Source: Streptomyces sp. SID8374
Lineage (GTDB): Bacteria; Actinomycetota; Actinomycetes; Streptomycetales; Streptomycetaceae
Assembly (NCBI RefSeq): GCF_009865135.1
Contig: NZ_WWGH01000001.1
Span: 372,001 to 436,000, forward strand
Length of the DNA stretch: 64,000 nucleotides
Reading direction: 5' to 3'
Shown here one piece after another: positions 7,343-15,480 of this stretch. Each line of letters begins with the position of its first letter. The stretch's first letter is position 1. The notes beneath the pieces were generated by a model. It did not search any database. It was not told the DNA's origin and worked only from the letters and a program-made list of their open reading frames with translations. The position numbers and the translations under genes are program-made.

Positions 7343-8679
7343 GCCTCCTCCTCCGGCGGGGCGGCCTCGCCGTGCCGGTGGTGCACCCGGGAGGCCGCGA
7401 GCGCGCCCAGGAAGCCGGCGGCCAAGCCCCACAGGAAGGCGATGCCGAGCGCGCTCCACAGGCGCGGGCGCAGCGCGACCTCGCCGCTCAGGCCGCCGCC
7501 GAGGTCCCCGATGCCCAGCAGGGACAGGCCGTACCGGGCGGAGAGCGCGGCGGTCAGGCCGATGAGCAGCACGGTCAGGGTGAGTGCGACCGCCAGGTGC
7601 AGGGCGTGCTGCCAGGGCCGCGTACGGGCGGGCGACCTGACCGCCATGAGGAAGGCGGCGCCGAGCACGAGGAGGGCGGAGACGACGAGCAGCCACCAGA
7701 CGCGCCCGTCCTGGGCGGCGAGGGTGCGCAGGTTGACGGTGGAGAGGTCCGGTGTACGGAGTACGGAGTCGAGTACCTGGGGCATCGGCAGCCCGAAGGG
7801 GCCCTGCACCTTGCCCTCCCAGGAGGCGCCGAGGCCCACGGTGAACGCGAGCCAGACCAGGTTGGGCAGGCCGAGGAGGATCACCGCCAGGGTCTGGGCG
7901 GGGTGGCCGCGTACCACCATCACCACGAGCCCGGCGACGACGCCCAGGGCGACGGACACCAGGAGCAGCGCCACCACGGCGGACGCGGCGGGCCGCACGG
8001 TCTCCTGGAACCGCACCAGCCGGGGCGGGAGCGGCGCTCGGCGCGAGACGAGGAGCGCGAGCACGAGGACACCGGCCAGCCAGAGCAGGCCGATGACCAC
8101 GGTCAGCGGGATGTCGGCCCGGAATCCGACCCGGGCCGAGTCGCCCAGTACGTCTCCGAAGGCGTCCCCCGCGCCGTCCCCGCTCCCGTCCCCGCTTCCG
8201 TCGCCGCTCCCGTCCCCCGTGAGGTTCTCGGCCGGGAGGGTGAACGTGTGCCGGGCCAGGAGCGAGAGGACCACCAGCACCACGGCCCAGAGAACGGCCA
8301 CGCGGCCCGCCCAGCCCGCCAGCTCGCGGCCCCCGGCGACGGCCCGGTGGCGCAGGGGGCGGAGGAACCCGTAGGCGATGGGCAGCGCGCCCGCCAGGGT
8401 CACCGAGAGCGGGAGCACCGAGAGGCCCGCCTGCGCCCCGACGAGGGAACCGGCGTCGCCCGCCAGCCCGACGGAGCCGCCCGCCGCCATCACGACGACG
8501 GCCGCGACCACCAGCGGGAAGCCGCCGTCGGGCAGTCCGGCCGCACCGGCGGCCCACAGTCCGAGGGCGGCCGTCACCAGCATGGCCAGGGCCCCGGCCA
8601 GGACCGCCACGAGGGCGTCGCGCCAGCCGTGCGGTGCGCGTGTCGCGCTGTTCCTGACGTTCCTCGCCCGGGCGTTCAC
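7339..8679 (-). CDS. Streptophobe-family polytopic membrane protein
   Basis: A 446-residue integral membrane protein with about ten hydrophobic helices, of the kind annotated as streptophobe family in Streptomyces. Function is unknown. After the first five helices there is a hydrophilic loop with a striking Gly-Asp repeat (GDGSGDGSGDGSGDGAGD, near residues 155-172), encoded by near-identical 12-bp units at about 8165-8220. It is convergent with the kinase gene: the two stop codons share the CTAG at 7339-7342. Being next to the kinase/FHA cluster may be coincidental or reflect a common membrane-signalling role. Confidence 0.8.
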   Translation of the reverse strand: MNARARNVRNSATRAPHGWRDALVAVLAGALAMLVTAALGLWAAGAAGLPDGGFPLVVAAVVVMAAGGSVGLAGDAGSLVGAQAGLSVLPLSVTLAGALPIAYGFLRPLRHRAVAGGRELAGWAGRVAVLWAVVLVVLSLLARHTFTLPAENLTGDGSGDGSGDGSGDGAGDAFGDVLGDSARVGFRADIPLTVVIGLLWLAGVLVLALLVSRRAPLPPRLVRFQETVRPAASAVVALLLVSVALGVVAGLVVMVVRGHPAQTLAVILLGLPNLVWLAFTVGLGASWEGKVQGPFGLPMPQVLDSVLRTPDLSTVNLRTLAAQDGRVWWLLVVSALLVLGAAFLMAVRSPARTRPWQHALHLAVALTLTVLLIGLTAALSARYGLSLLGIGDLGGGLSGEVALRPRLWSALGIAFLWGLAAGFLGALAASRVHHRHGEAAPPEEEA

Positions 8680-8858
8680 GCTGCCACGCTAAGCAGTGGT
8701 ACGGCGCTCCGCTCCCCGGGGAAACGGTCGCTCCCTCCGCTTGCGGGGAGCACGCGGGCGGTACACACAATGAGGTCGATAAGGCCCGGATTACCCCTAC
8801 ATGCCCCAGATGCGGGGGCGGGGCTCCGGGGCGGGTCCCAACCTCGGGAGCAGAGCCC

Positions 8859-10217
8859 GTGAGTGATCAACCGCCGTCGTCCGGCCGCCCCACGGGACCG
8901 CCTTCCGGTCCGCTCTCGGGCCCCTCCCCATCCGGCCCCACGCCCCCGCCCCCGACCGTTTCCGGCGCGCCGCCCGGCCCGCCGAGCGGCGGTGACCACG
9001 GCGGTCCGCTGGGCCCTGGCGGCTCCGGGGGCTCAGGTGACGGCCGGGGCGGACCGGGAGACTCGGGCGGCCCGGGCAGCGGCTCCGGCGCCGGTTCGGG
9101 CGGCGGCTCGGGTGCCGCCCCCGGGTCCGGTCCCGGGCGCCCGTGGTGGCGCTCCGCGCCCCGGATCGCCGCGATCACGACGGCGGTGGTCGTGGCCGTG
9201 GTGCTGGTCGTCTTCCTGACCCGTCCCGACGACAGCGGTGGTACGAAGGCGGGCGGCGGCGAGGTGTTCCTCCAGGCGGCAGGCTCCTCCGGGCCGGACC
9301 CGTTCACGGAGTCCACGGCGCGTAAGAGCGAGACCGAGCCGGGGACCGCGTCCCCGTCCGCCGTCCCGAGCGCCTCGGCGACGGGGTCGCAGGTGACGCG
9401 CGGGGTGGACGGCGCGGAACCCGGTCTCTACGGGGGCACCCGCAAGGTCGCCAGCTGCGATGTGGAGAAGCAGATCAGCACGTTGCGGGCGGCTCCGGAC
9501 AAGAACCGGGCGTTCGCCTCGGTCCAGGACATCGAACCCTCGGCCGTACCCGACTATCTGCGCTCCCTCACCCCCGTACAGCTGCGTATGGACACCCGCG
9601 TGACCAATCACGGCTTCCGGGACGGGAAGGCGACGGCCTATCAGGCGGTGCTCCAGGCCGGTACGGCCGTCCTCGTCGACGACCGCGGGGTGCCCCGGGT
9701 GCGCTGTGCCTGCGGCAATCCGCTGCTGCCGCCCGTGGCCCAGAAGAGCACCCCCGAGCAGAAGGGGAAGGCCTGGCCGGGGTACCGGGCGTCGGACGTG
9801 GTCGTGGTCCAGCCGGCGTCGAAGCCGGTGGACGAGTTCGTGATGGTCGACCCTTCGAACGGTGACTGGTTCACCCGTCCGGCGGGAGACACCGGCGGCG
9901 GGGACAAGAAGACCGATCCGCCCAAGGACAAGGACAAGGACAAGGAGAAGGACGAGTCCGATTCGCCCTGCCCGCCGGGCTCCGGCGACAACGACTCCTG
10001 CCGCCCGAGCCAGGGCGAATCGCCCGCCGAGGACGGCTCCCCGCCGCCCGGCGACTCCCCGCCCCCGGCCGATGACGGGACGACGGCACCTCCTCCGGAC
10101 AACCCGACCTCCAGCGAGCCTCCCCCGCCTGGCGACTCGTCCGGCTCCCAGCCCGCGCCACCGCAGGAGCAACAGCCGCAGGAACAGCAGCCGCAGGAGC
10201 AACAGCCCAACTCCTAG
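8859..10217 (+). CDS. DUF6777-like membrane-anchored protein with disordered ends
   Basis: A 452-residue protein. Residues 1-100 are Pro/Gly/Ser-rich and probably cytosolic; one transmembrane helix (AAITTAVVVAVVLVVFL) is near 103-120. An extracellular domain at about 135-340 follows (FLQAAGSSGPDPFT, CDVEKQISTL, MVDPSNGDWF), the pattern of DUF6777 proteins. It contains a CAC pair and another Cys that could form a disulfide. The last 110 residues are low-complexity: a KDKDKDKEKDE stretch, Pro/Ser-rich sequence and three copies of QEQQP. The GTG at 8859 is preceded by a GGGAGCAG box. DUF6777 genes often lie near Ser/Thr kinases in Streptomyces (recollection); a kinase gene is 1.5 kb away here. 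Confidence 0.75.
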   Translation: MSDQPPSSGRPTGPPSGPLSGPSPSGPTPPPPTVSGAPPGPPSGGDHGGPLGPGGSGGSGDGRGGPGDSGGPGSGSGAGSGGGSGAAPGSGPGRPWWRSAPRIAAITTAVVVAVVLVVFLTRPDDSGGTKAGGGEVFLQAAGSSGPDPFTESTARKSETEPGTASPSAVPSASATGSQVTRGVDGAEPGLYGGTRKVASCDVEKQISTLRAAPDKNRAFASVQDIEPSAVPDYLRSLTPVQLRMDTRVTNHGFRDGKATAYQAVLQAGTAVLVDDRGVPRVRCACGNPLLPPVAQKSTPEQKGKAWPGYRASDVVVVQPASKPVDEFVMVDPSNGDWFTRPAGDTGGGDKKTDPPKDKDKDKEKDESDSPCPPGSGDNDSCRPSQGESPAEDGSPPPGDSPPPADDGTTAPPPDNPTSSEPPPPGDSSGSQPAPPQEQQPQEQQPQEQQPNS

Positions 10218-10272
10218 GGGCGCGCGTGAACGTCCAACGCGCCGCGCGAACACATAGCGCACGCGCGAACGC

Positions 10273-10626
10273 CTAACGCACCGCGTCCGGACGGGGCTTG
10301 GCCGTCTTCTCCAGCTCGGGGATCTCCACCGGGGCACCGGCCCCCTTGGCCCGTCCCAGTCCGGCCGACGTGGCGGCGGCGTGCAGGGAGCGCAGCGCCA
10401 GCAGCAGGAATCCGATGTCGTCGAGGTAGACGGGGTCCGGCATCAGGTCGACCGGGGAGATGGTGTAGACGACGGCCGCCCAGACGAGCGCCTTGTTGCG
10501 CAGCGGGATCCCGGCGTCGACCAGGAGCTTCCTGGCCTTGAAGACGCGCACCAGCAGTACGGCGGCCAGGGCCAGCATGATCAGTGCGGCGACGGCGGCG
10601 ACAACGAGCCAAACGGTGGTGTCCAT
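10273..10626 (-). CDS. DUF1232 small membrane protein
   Basis: A 117-residue protein. An N-terminal transmembrane helix (residues about 5-27, VVAAVAALIMLALAAVLLV) is followed by the DUF1232 signature: a helix, then YTISPVDLMPD, then DDIGFLLLALRSL. DUF1232 proteins are widespread small membrane-associated proteins of unknown function. The ATG at 10626 is the only sensible start. The 55-bp gap to the preceding DUF6777-like gene holds two imperfect copies of a 20-bp unit (GCGCGAAC...TA.CGCAC). Confidence 0.85.
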   Translation of the reverse strand: MDTTVWLVVAAVAALIMLALAAVLLVRVFKARKLLVDAGIPLRNKALVWAAVVYTISPVDLMPDPVYLDDIGFLLLALRSLHAAATSAGLGRAKGAGAPVEIPELEKTAKPRPDAVR

Positions 10627-10718
10627 GGCTCATCGTCTACCCACTCGGCCGCCGATGACGGGATTACGCGGAAGTCGGCCGGTATTGCGCGGAAGCCGGT
10701 CGGCGGTGGTCGCGTGAC

Positions 10719-10985
10719 TCAGCCTGCGGTGTTCTTGGTACGCCGGCGGCTGCGGCGCTTCAGCGCGCGCCGTTCGTCCTCCGCAAGACCTCCCCAGACG
10801 CCGGAGTCCTGGCCGTTCTCCAGAGCCCACTCCAGGCACTGGGCCTGGACCGGGCAGGTCCGGCAGACCGCCTTGGCCTCCGCGGCCTGGACGACGGCGG
10901 GGCCGGACGTCCCGATGGGGAAGAACAGGTCCGGGTCCTCCTCGCGGCAGGCCGCGTGCGTGCGCCAGTTCTCCATGCTGCTCAC
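10719..10985 (-). CDS. WhiB-like iron-sulfur transcription factor
   Basis: An 88-residue Wbl protein. The four cluster-binding cysteines are visible: C13 (HAACRE), then C41-x2-C44 (AVCRTCPV) and C50 (QCLEW). The G-[VI]-W-G-G turn (GVWGGLAEDERR) and a basic C-terminal DNA-contacting tail (RRALKRRSRRRTK) follow. These proteins bind a 4Fe-4S cluster and usually act by binding region 4 of the principal sigma factor. It is most like the short WblE-type members, but a precise orthologue cannot be assigned. It is monocistronic, downstream of the SpoIIE-type phosphatase gene on the same strand. Confidence 0.93.
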   Translation of the reverse strand: MSSMENWRTHAACREEDPDLFFPIGTSGPAVVQAAEAKAVCRTCPVQAQCLEWALENGQDSGVWGGLAEDERRALKRRSRRRTKNTAG

Positions 10986-11057
10986 TCCCGGTGTCGGATG
11001 CGTGCCGTAGGCGCCTGCCGTACGGCCGTACCGTGCGGGTGACCGACGATCGGCGCC

Positions 11058-12182
11058 TCAAACACGTGGGCGCCGGGGAACTGGATCTGTCGCCGGGGCG
11101 GGTCGGTGCAGGGCGAGGAGGGCCTGGTCGTCCTGGATCCGGCCGCCGGTGTGGCGCCCGACGTCCTCGATGAGCAGCTGGAGGATCTGCGCGGGGGCCG
11201 GCGGGTCGCCGACGAGCGAGCGGTGGCGCAGCAGGCGGGGCAGCCGTACGGCCGCGTCGTAGAAGACCCCGGCCTCGTCCCGGGCCTCGGTGACGCCGTC
11301 CGTGTAGCACAGGAGCGTGGAGCCGGGCGGGAAGGTGAACGTGTCGACCGGGAACGACCAGGTGCCCAGGGCGGCCATGCCGAGCGGGGGCGCCTCCTGG
11401 GACGGTTCGAGGGCGGTGGCCGTGCCGTCGGCGGCCAGCAGCAGCGGGGGCGGGTGGCCGCGGTTGACGATGCGTACGGTGTCGAGGCCGGCGGTGAACT
11501 CGGCGATCAGCGCGGTGGTGAACCCCTCGTCCTGCTCCTGGCCGCCGCGGCGGCCGCCCTCGCGCAGCAGGGCCCCCTCCAGCGCGGTCACCAGGCGCGG
11601 CAGGTCCTCCGCCTCGTCGGCGGCGAACCGGAAGGCCCCCAGGTCCGCGCAGACCGCGCTGACGGCGCCCAGCCCCTTGCCCCGGACGTCCCCGACCATG
11701 ACGCGCACCCCGTGCGGGGTGTCCTGCACGACGTAGAGGTCACCGCCGATCATGGCCTCGTCCTCGGCGGGGACGTAGCGGGCGGCGATACGGAGGTCGC
11801 CCAGCCGTGACGGGGGCCGGGGCAGTACGGCGGCCTGGGCCACGGCGGCGACCTGCCGGGCGCGCCGGGTCCGGGCGCTCTGGCCCTCCAGGGCGCGGTG
11901 GATGAGGACGGCGAGCACGGTCACGGCCAGAAGGGTGAGCTGGTTGGCGACGCCCCGGTGCCAGCCGAAGGTTTCGTCGACCCAGGCGAGGACCGCGTGG
12001 ACGGCCATGGAGAGGACGCCGATCGCGATGATGCCGGGCAGGCTCAGCAGGGGTGCGGCGGCCACGGGGGCGGCCATCAGCAGAGGCGCGGAGGTCACGT
12101 CCGTCGGGGTCGCCAGGTCGATCACGACGGCCAGCACGATGACCCCCACCGGGATCCACTGGGCCCTGCGCAGCTGCACCAC
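11058..12182 (-). CDS. Membrane-anchored PP2C/SpoIIE-type phosphatase
   Basis: A 374-residue protein with about four N-terminal transmembrane helices (residues 10-95), a short basic linker (RTRRARQV) and a PP2C-family domain of the SpoIIE/RsbU type at 130-360. Metal-binding motifs are present: GGDLYVV, GDVRGKG, YTDGVTEAR and DDQALLAL. Such enzymes dephosphorylate anti-anti-sigma factors and pair with RsbW-like ATPases, of which this window has three. Start codons GTG GTG at 12182/12179 are adjacent. It is followed closely by the divergently controlled HTH gene on the same strand. Confidence 0.92.
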   Translation of the reverse strand: MVQLRRAQWIPVGVIVLAVVIDLATPTDVTSAPLLMAAPVAAAPLLSLPGIIAIGVLSMAVHAVLAWVDETFGWHRGVANQLTLLAVTVLAVLIHRALEGQSARTRRARQVAAVAQAAVLPRPPSRLGDLRIAARYVPAEDEAMIGGDLYVVQDTPHGVRVMVGDVRGKGLGAVSAVCADLGAFRFAADEAEDLPRLVTALEGALLREGGRRGGQEQDEGFTTALIAEFTAGLDTVRIVNRGHPPPLLLAADGTATALEPSQEAPPLGMAALGTWSFPVDTFTFPPGSTLLCYTDGVTEARDEAGVFYDAAVRLPRLLRHRSLVGDPPAPAQILQLLIEDVGRHTGGRIQDDQALLALHRPAPATDPVPRRPRV

Positions 12183-12251
12183 TCCCCCACGCTGTACGGC
12201 CCGGGGGCGGACCGCATCCCGGCGGCGGCCGTGCGGGCGCCGGGCGGGCCG

Positions 12252-13085
12252 TCAGAGCGGCAGCGGGGTGCCGGGGGGCGGGGCGGCGGCGCACGCGGCG
12301 TCGAGGCGGATGCGGTGGGCCATCACGGCCTCCGGGTCGTCCACGAGGTCGACGCGGACCCCGGGCGTCTCCAGGACGGCCTGGTCGCCGATCTCCGGGG
12401 CGGGCACCCGCAGCAGGTGCAGGGGCGGCATGGCGGTCATGGGGTGCGGCGGGTGGTCCAGCGGCACCACCTGGACGGTGAGGTGCTGCTGGTCCATCGC
12501 CTCGGCCAGTGCGCGACGCTGCCCGTCCATGGTCCCCGGGTCGCCCACCCGGGTGTGCAGGGCGACGGCCGGGAACAGGGCCCACAGGGCCGTACCGCGC
12601 TCGCTCAGCCGGCGCCGCCGCTCCCGCAGCAGCTCCAGGCGGCGCTCCAGCAGGGCGGGGCTGTCGTCGGGGTACTGCATCCGGTAGAGCCCGGCGGCGT
12701 AGGCGGAGGTGCGCAGCAGCTCGGGCACGAGGGCGGGGTGCCAGGTGCGGATCAGGCTGGCCGAGGACTCGACGCCGATGACGTCCTGCTGCCAGCTCTC
12801 CATCGCGTCCCGCCACCGGTGCCACCAGCCGGGCAGGTTCGCGGCCCCGAGCCCGGCCAGGATGGGCTCGGCGACGGAGGGCGGGGCGCCGTAGCAGCGC
12901 AGCAGCTCGGCGACCTGCCGGGCGTCGAGGCCGGTCTCGGCCCTCTCGATCCGCCGTACGGTCGCGGGGTGGGCGCCCAAGGCGTCGGCGGCGGCCCGCA
13001 GCGAGACGCCCGCCTGCTCCCGCAGTATCCGCAGCCGGGCCGCCAGGACGCGGTGCTGCACCGTGGGACCGGAGCGGGGTCGCAT
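12252..13085 (-). CDS. HTH (XRE) regulator with DUF5753 domain
   Basis: A 277-residue regulator. An XRE-type HTH at about 11-66 (LRILREQAGVSLRAAADAL, HPATVRRIERAE) is followed by a DUF5753 domain (about 85-265: IRTWHPALVPELLRTSAYA, TVQVVPL, LHLLRVPAPE). Streptomyces has dozens of these; they usually pair with an ATPase of the anti-sigma fold and/or a DUF397 protein and affect development and antibiotic production. Here the ATPase is divergent at 13173 and no DUF397 gene is present. The ATG at 13085 was chosen because it precedes the HTH by a normal distance. It probably binds the 18-bp palindrome at 13140. Confidence 0.9.
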   Translation of the reverse strand: MRPRSGPTVQHRVLAARLRILREQAGVSLRAAADALGAHPATVRRIERAETGLDARQVAELLRCYGAPPSVAEPILAGLGAANLPGWWHRWRDAMESWQQDVIGVESSASLIRTWHPALVPELLRTSAYAAGLYRMQYPDDSPALLERRLELLRERRRRLSERGTALWALFPAVALHTRVGDPGTMDGQRRALAEAMDQQHLTVQVVPLDHPPHPMTAMPPLHLLRVPAPEIGDQAVLETPGVRVDLVDDPEAVMAHRIRLDAACAAAPPPGTPLPL

Positions 13086-13139
13086 GCTCGTACCTCGTTC
13101 GTCGAGCCCCGGGGCGGAGCCGTGGACACTCTGTCGCTT

Positions 13140-13157
13140 GCAAAGTATGCACTTTGC
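13140..13157. promoter_or_regulatory. 18-bp palindromic operator, HTH-DUF5753/ATPase divergent pair
   Basis: GCAAAGT-ATGC-ACTTTGC: perfect 7-bp arms around a 4-bp spacer that is nearly symmetric. It sits 55 bp upstream of the HTH gene and 16 bp upstream of the ATPase start. GCAAAGTGCA-like boxes are common in front of this gene-pair class, so it is probably the binding site of the HTH protein. Confidence 0.65.
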
Positions 13158-13172
13158 GCCGAGAGTACATAC

Positions 13173-13664
13173 ATGTCGGAAATAGTCAGTTGCGCGGAAC
13201 GCGCTCCGGAAGGCGGGGGAGTCAGAGGTGCACACAGCTGGTGGGTCCCCCGGTTGCCCGGGGGCGTTCCCGAAGCCCGTCACCGGGTGCAGGAGGCGAT
13301 GCACGCGTGGGGAGAACCCGCGGAACGCATCGAGGCGGCGGCCCTGATAGTGACCGAACTGGTCACCAACGCCGTACAGCACACCAGCACCCGCCGGATC
13401 CGCTGTCGGCTTCTCCGCTCGGCCGAGGGGGTGCGGATCTGCGTGTGGAACCGCGGCCGCGCCCGTATCCCGGCGCCGGCGTCCCCGGCCGACTCCGCCG
13501 GGCTGCCCGTCGAGGCGGCTCCACCGGCGGACGGCCCCGACGGCGACGATTCACTCGACTGCCTGACCGAGGACGGCAGAGGCCTCCTTCTCGTGGACGC
13601 CCTGGCGGCCCGGTGGGGTACGCGCGCGGCGCTGGCCGGCCGGCTCGTCTGGGCCGACGTCTGA
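13173..13664 (+). CDS. ATP-binding protein of anti-sigma fold (pairs with DUF5753 HTH)
   Basis: A 163-residue GHKL ATPase. The N box is TELVTNAVQH (Asn66), there is a G1-like region ICVWNRG, and G2 is DGRGLLLVDALAARWG. A non-conserved 35-residue Pro/Ala/Asp insert lies between G1 and G2. In this gene-pair class the ATPase is thought to modulate its HTH partner or a sigma-factor cascade; direct evidence is limited. The ATG at 13173 has no clear ribosome-binding site and lies close to the operator, so a very short leader or leaderless message is possible. Confidence 0.85.
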   Translation: MSEIVSCAERAPEGGGVRGAHSWWVPRLPGGVPEARHRVQEAMHAWGEPAERIEAAALIVTELVTNAVQHTSTRRIRCRLLRSAEGVRICVWNRGRARIPAPASPADSAGLPVEAAPPADGPDGDDSLDCLTEDGRGLLLVDALAARWGTRAALAGRLVWADV

Positions 13665-13731
13665 TGCTCCCCTCGTGATCAGGGGCCGGGACTCCCCCCG
13701 TACGACGAGGAGGCGGGCCTCCCCCAGGTGA

Positions 13732-14445
13732 TCAGGCGGGGGCGGTACGGCACTCCGGGTGACCCCAGCCGTTCGGGTTCTTCGCGATCGACTCCTTGGC
13801 CGCGTACGTCTTCCCGCAGTGGCACCGCCCTGCGAACCGCGCCTTGATCGTGCCGTTGGACCGCCCCGCCCGGGACGCGCCCCCCGCACTCTTCGCCTTC
13901 GCCTCACCCGCGCTGCCGCCCGCCTCCGTACGCCCCTTCGTGGAGCGCGCCTGGGCGGGTACGGGCAGGGCGGTCGCCCCGTGCGCCGTACCGGCCGGGC
14001 GCTGCGCCACCGCCGCCTCGCTGGCGGCCTGGTCGGCGAGCGCGTTGAGCGGGTCGCCGTCCACCTGGTGGGCGGGCACGTAGCGGAACGTCACCGTACG
14101 GGCGGTGAGCAGCGCGTCGATGCGGGTGACCAGCTCCCGGTTGGCGACCGGCTTGCCCGCCGAGGTCTTCCATCCGTTGCGCTTCCAGCCGGGCAGCCAC
14201 TTGGTCACGGCGTTCATGGCGTACTGCGAGTCCATCCGCACCTCGACGCGGACCGCCGGGTCGGTGGACTCCAGCAGTTCGGCCAGTGCGGTGAGTTCGG
14301 CGACGTTGTTCGTCGCGGTGCCCAGCGGGCCCGCCTCCCAGCGCTCGGGGGTGCCCTGCGCGTCGGCGACGACCCAGGCCCAGGCGGCCGGTCCGGGGTT
14401 TCCCTTGGACGCCCCGTCACACGCGGCGATGATGCTCTCGTTCAT
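13732..14445 (-). CDS. Ribonuclease HI with C-terminal Cys/His domain
   Basis: A 237-residue protein. Residues 1-145 are a complete RNase H fold: Asp10 (ACDGASKGNPGP), Glu50 (NNVAEL), Asp72 (MDSQYAMN), His126 and Asp138 (ALADQAA), the residues that degrade the RNA strand of RNA-DNA hybrids. A 55-residue Ala/Gly/Lys-rich linker leads to a small module with Cys-x-Cys (GRCHCGKTY) and His-x2-Cys (WGHPEC), which could bind zinc and nucleic acid. Typical bacterial RNase HI is about 155 residues, so the tail is an extension. The ATG at 14445 directly precedes the core; longer in-frame starts add unrelated sequence. Confidence 0.9.
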   Translation of the reverse strand: MNESIIAACDGASKGNPGPAAWAWVVADAQGTPERWEAGPLGTATNNVAELTALAELLESTDPAVRVEVRMDSQYAMNAVTKWLPGWKRNGWKTSAGKPVANRELVTRIDALLTARTVTFRYVPAHQVDGDPLNALADQAASEAAVAQRPAGTAHGATALPVPAQARSTKGRTEAGGSAGEAKAKSAGGASRAGRSNGTIKARFAGRCHCGKTYAAKESIAKNPNGWGHPECRTAPA

Positions 14446-14513
14446 CCCTCGATCATGCCAGCCCCGCATGACCGCCCGGACCGCCGGCCGAGGCGCGCTC
14501 CGGGCATGATCGA

Positions 14514-14570
14514 ACCTCAGGACACGCCCCAGCCGCCTCAGGACACGATCCACCCTCAGGGCACGATCGA
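14514..14570. repeat. Three short direct repeats (CCTCAGGRCACG)
   Basis: CCTCAGGACACG occurs twice and CCTCAGGGCACG once, at roughly 18-21-bp spacing, between the RNase HI gene and the 3' end of the SDR gene; the last copy overlaps the SDR stop. They may come from small slippage events or be regulatory. No hairpin is evident. Confidence 0.4.
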
Positions 14571-15350
14571 GTCGACGTATCCGCCGTCGACCCGTACCGC
14601 CGCCCCGGTCGTCGCCGACGCCTGGGCGGAGCTGAGGTAGACCACCAGGTTGGCGATCTCCTCGGGCTCGATGAGCCGCTGGAGCAGCGACTGCGGGCGG
14701 TGCAGCCGCATGAACTCACGCTGCGCCTCCTCCCAGGGCAGGTCCTTGTCGACGAGTTCGTGGACGAAGTCCTCGACCCCGCCGGTGTGGGTGGGCCCGG
14801 CGATCACGGAGTTCACCGTCACGCCCGTCCCGGCCGCCTCCTTGGCGAAGCCGCGGGAGACGGCGAGGAGCGCGGTCTTGGACATGCCGTAGTGGATCAT
14901 CTCGGCGGGGATGACGATCGCGGAGTCGCTGGCGATGTTCAGCACCCGGCCCCACCCCTGTCCGGTCATCGACGGCAGGTAGTGGCGGATGAGCCGCACC
15001 GCGCTGAGCACATTGGTGTCGAAGTACGTACGCCATTCCTCGTCGGTGATCTCCAGGGCCGGGCGGGAGCCGAAGATGCCGAGGTTGTTGACGAGGACGT
15101 CGGTCCGCGGGACGGCCGCGTACAGCTCGGCGGCGCCCTCCTCCGTGGTCAGGTCGCAGGCCACCGTCGTGACGGCCGCCCCCGCCACCTCGGCGCGCAG
15201 TGAGCGCGCCGCCTCCTCCAGCCGTTCCCGGCCGCGCCCGGTCAGGACGACCTCGGCGCCGGCCGCCGCCAGTCCGGTGGCGATGGCGAGGCCGATGCCC
15301 TGCGAGGATCCGGTCACCACCGCGTTCTTGCCCGTCAGTTCGATGCGCAC
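14556..15350 (-). CDS. SDR-family NAD(P)-dependent oxidoreductase
   Basis: A 264-residue classical short-chain dehydrogenase. The cofactor loop TGSSQGIG is at 13-20, NNLG (NNAG variant) near 91, and the active site includes Ser of NIASDS and the YxxxK motif YGMSK near 155. The C-terminus (TTGAAVRVDGGYVDSIV) is typical of 3-ketoacyl-ACP reductase-like members. The substrate is unknown. The GTG at 15350 follows an AAGGGGAG ribosome-binding site at good spacing. It is divergent from the ABC exporter at 15558, whose promoter carries a MerR/SoxR-type box, so the SDR could share that redox context, though the box is oriented toward the exporter. Confidence 0.9.
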   Translation of the reverse strand: MRIELTGKNAVVTGSSQGIGLAIATGLAAAGAEVVLTGRGRERLEEAARSLRAEVAGAAVTTVACDLTTEEGAAELYAAVPRTDVLVNNLGIFGSRPALEITDEEWRTYFDTNVLSAVRLIRHYLPSMTGQGWGRVLNIASDSAIVIPAEMIHYGMSKTALLAVSRGFAKEAAGTGVTVNSVIAGPTHTGGVEDFVHELVDKDLPWEEAQREFMRLHRPQSLLQRLIEPEEIANLVVYLSSAQASATTGAAVRVDGGYVDSIVP

Positions 15351-15480
15351 GCCGCTTCTCCCCTTGCTCGCTCTGATCGTTTCCCTCTGCCTGTCAGCCG
15401 GTTGCCCCCGGGGCCGCCGTATGCACCCCCAGATTCGCACCGGCCCACGGCCGGCGCCCGGCGGAGTGCGGCACACCCTG

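Noticed and set aside
2807..8770. A 1987-residue open frame on the minus strand
   Set aside because: It spans four well-supported plus-strand genes and part of the streptophobe gene in the wrong frame. Arg/Gly/Pro-rich composition shows it is a GC-rich shadow.
10719..10985. Assigning a specific wbl gene name to the WhiB-like protein
   Set aside because: The four cysteines and length fit WblE-type proteins, but several short paralogues share them and the genomic context does not decide.
14447..14553. Longer RNase HI start (MDRVLRRLGRVLRFDHARSA)
   Set aside because: The extra residues are not part of the RNase H fold and the ATG at 14445 directly precedes the conserved core.
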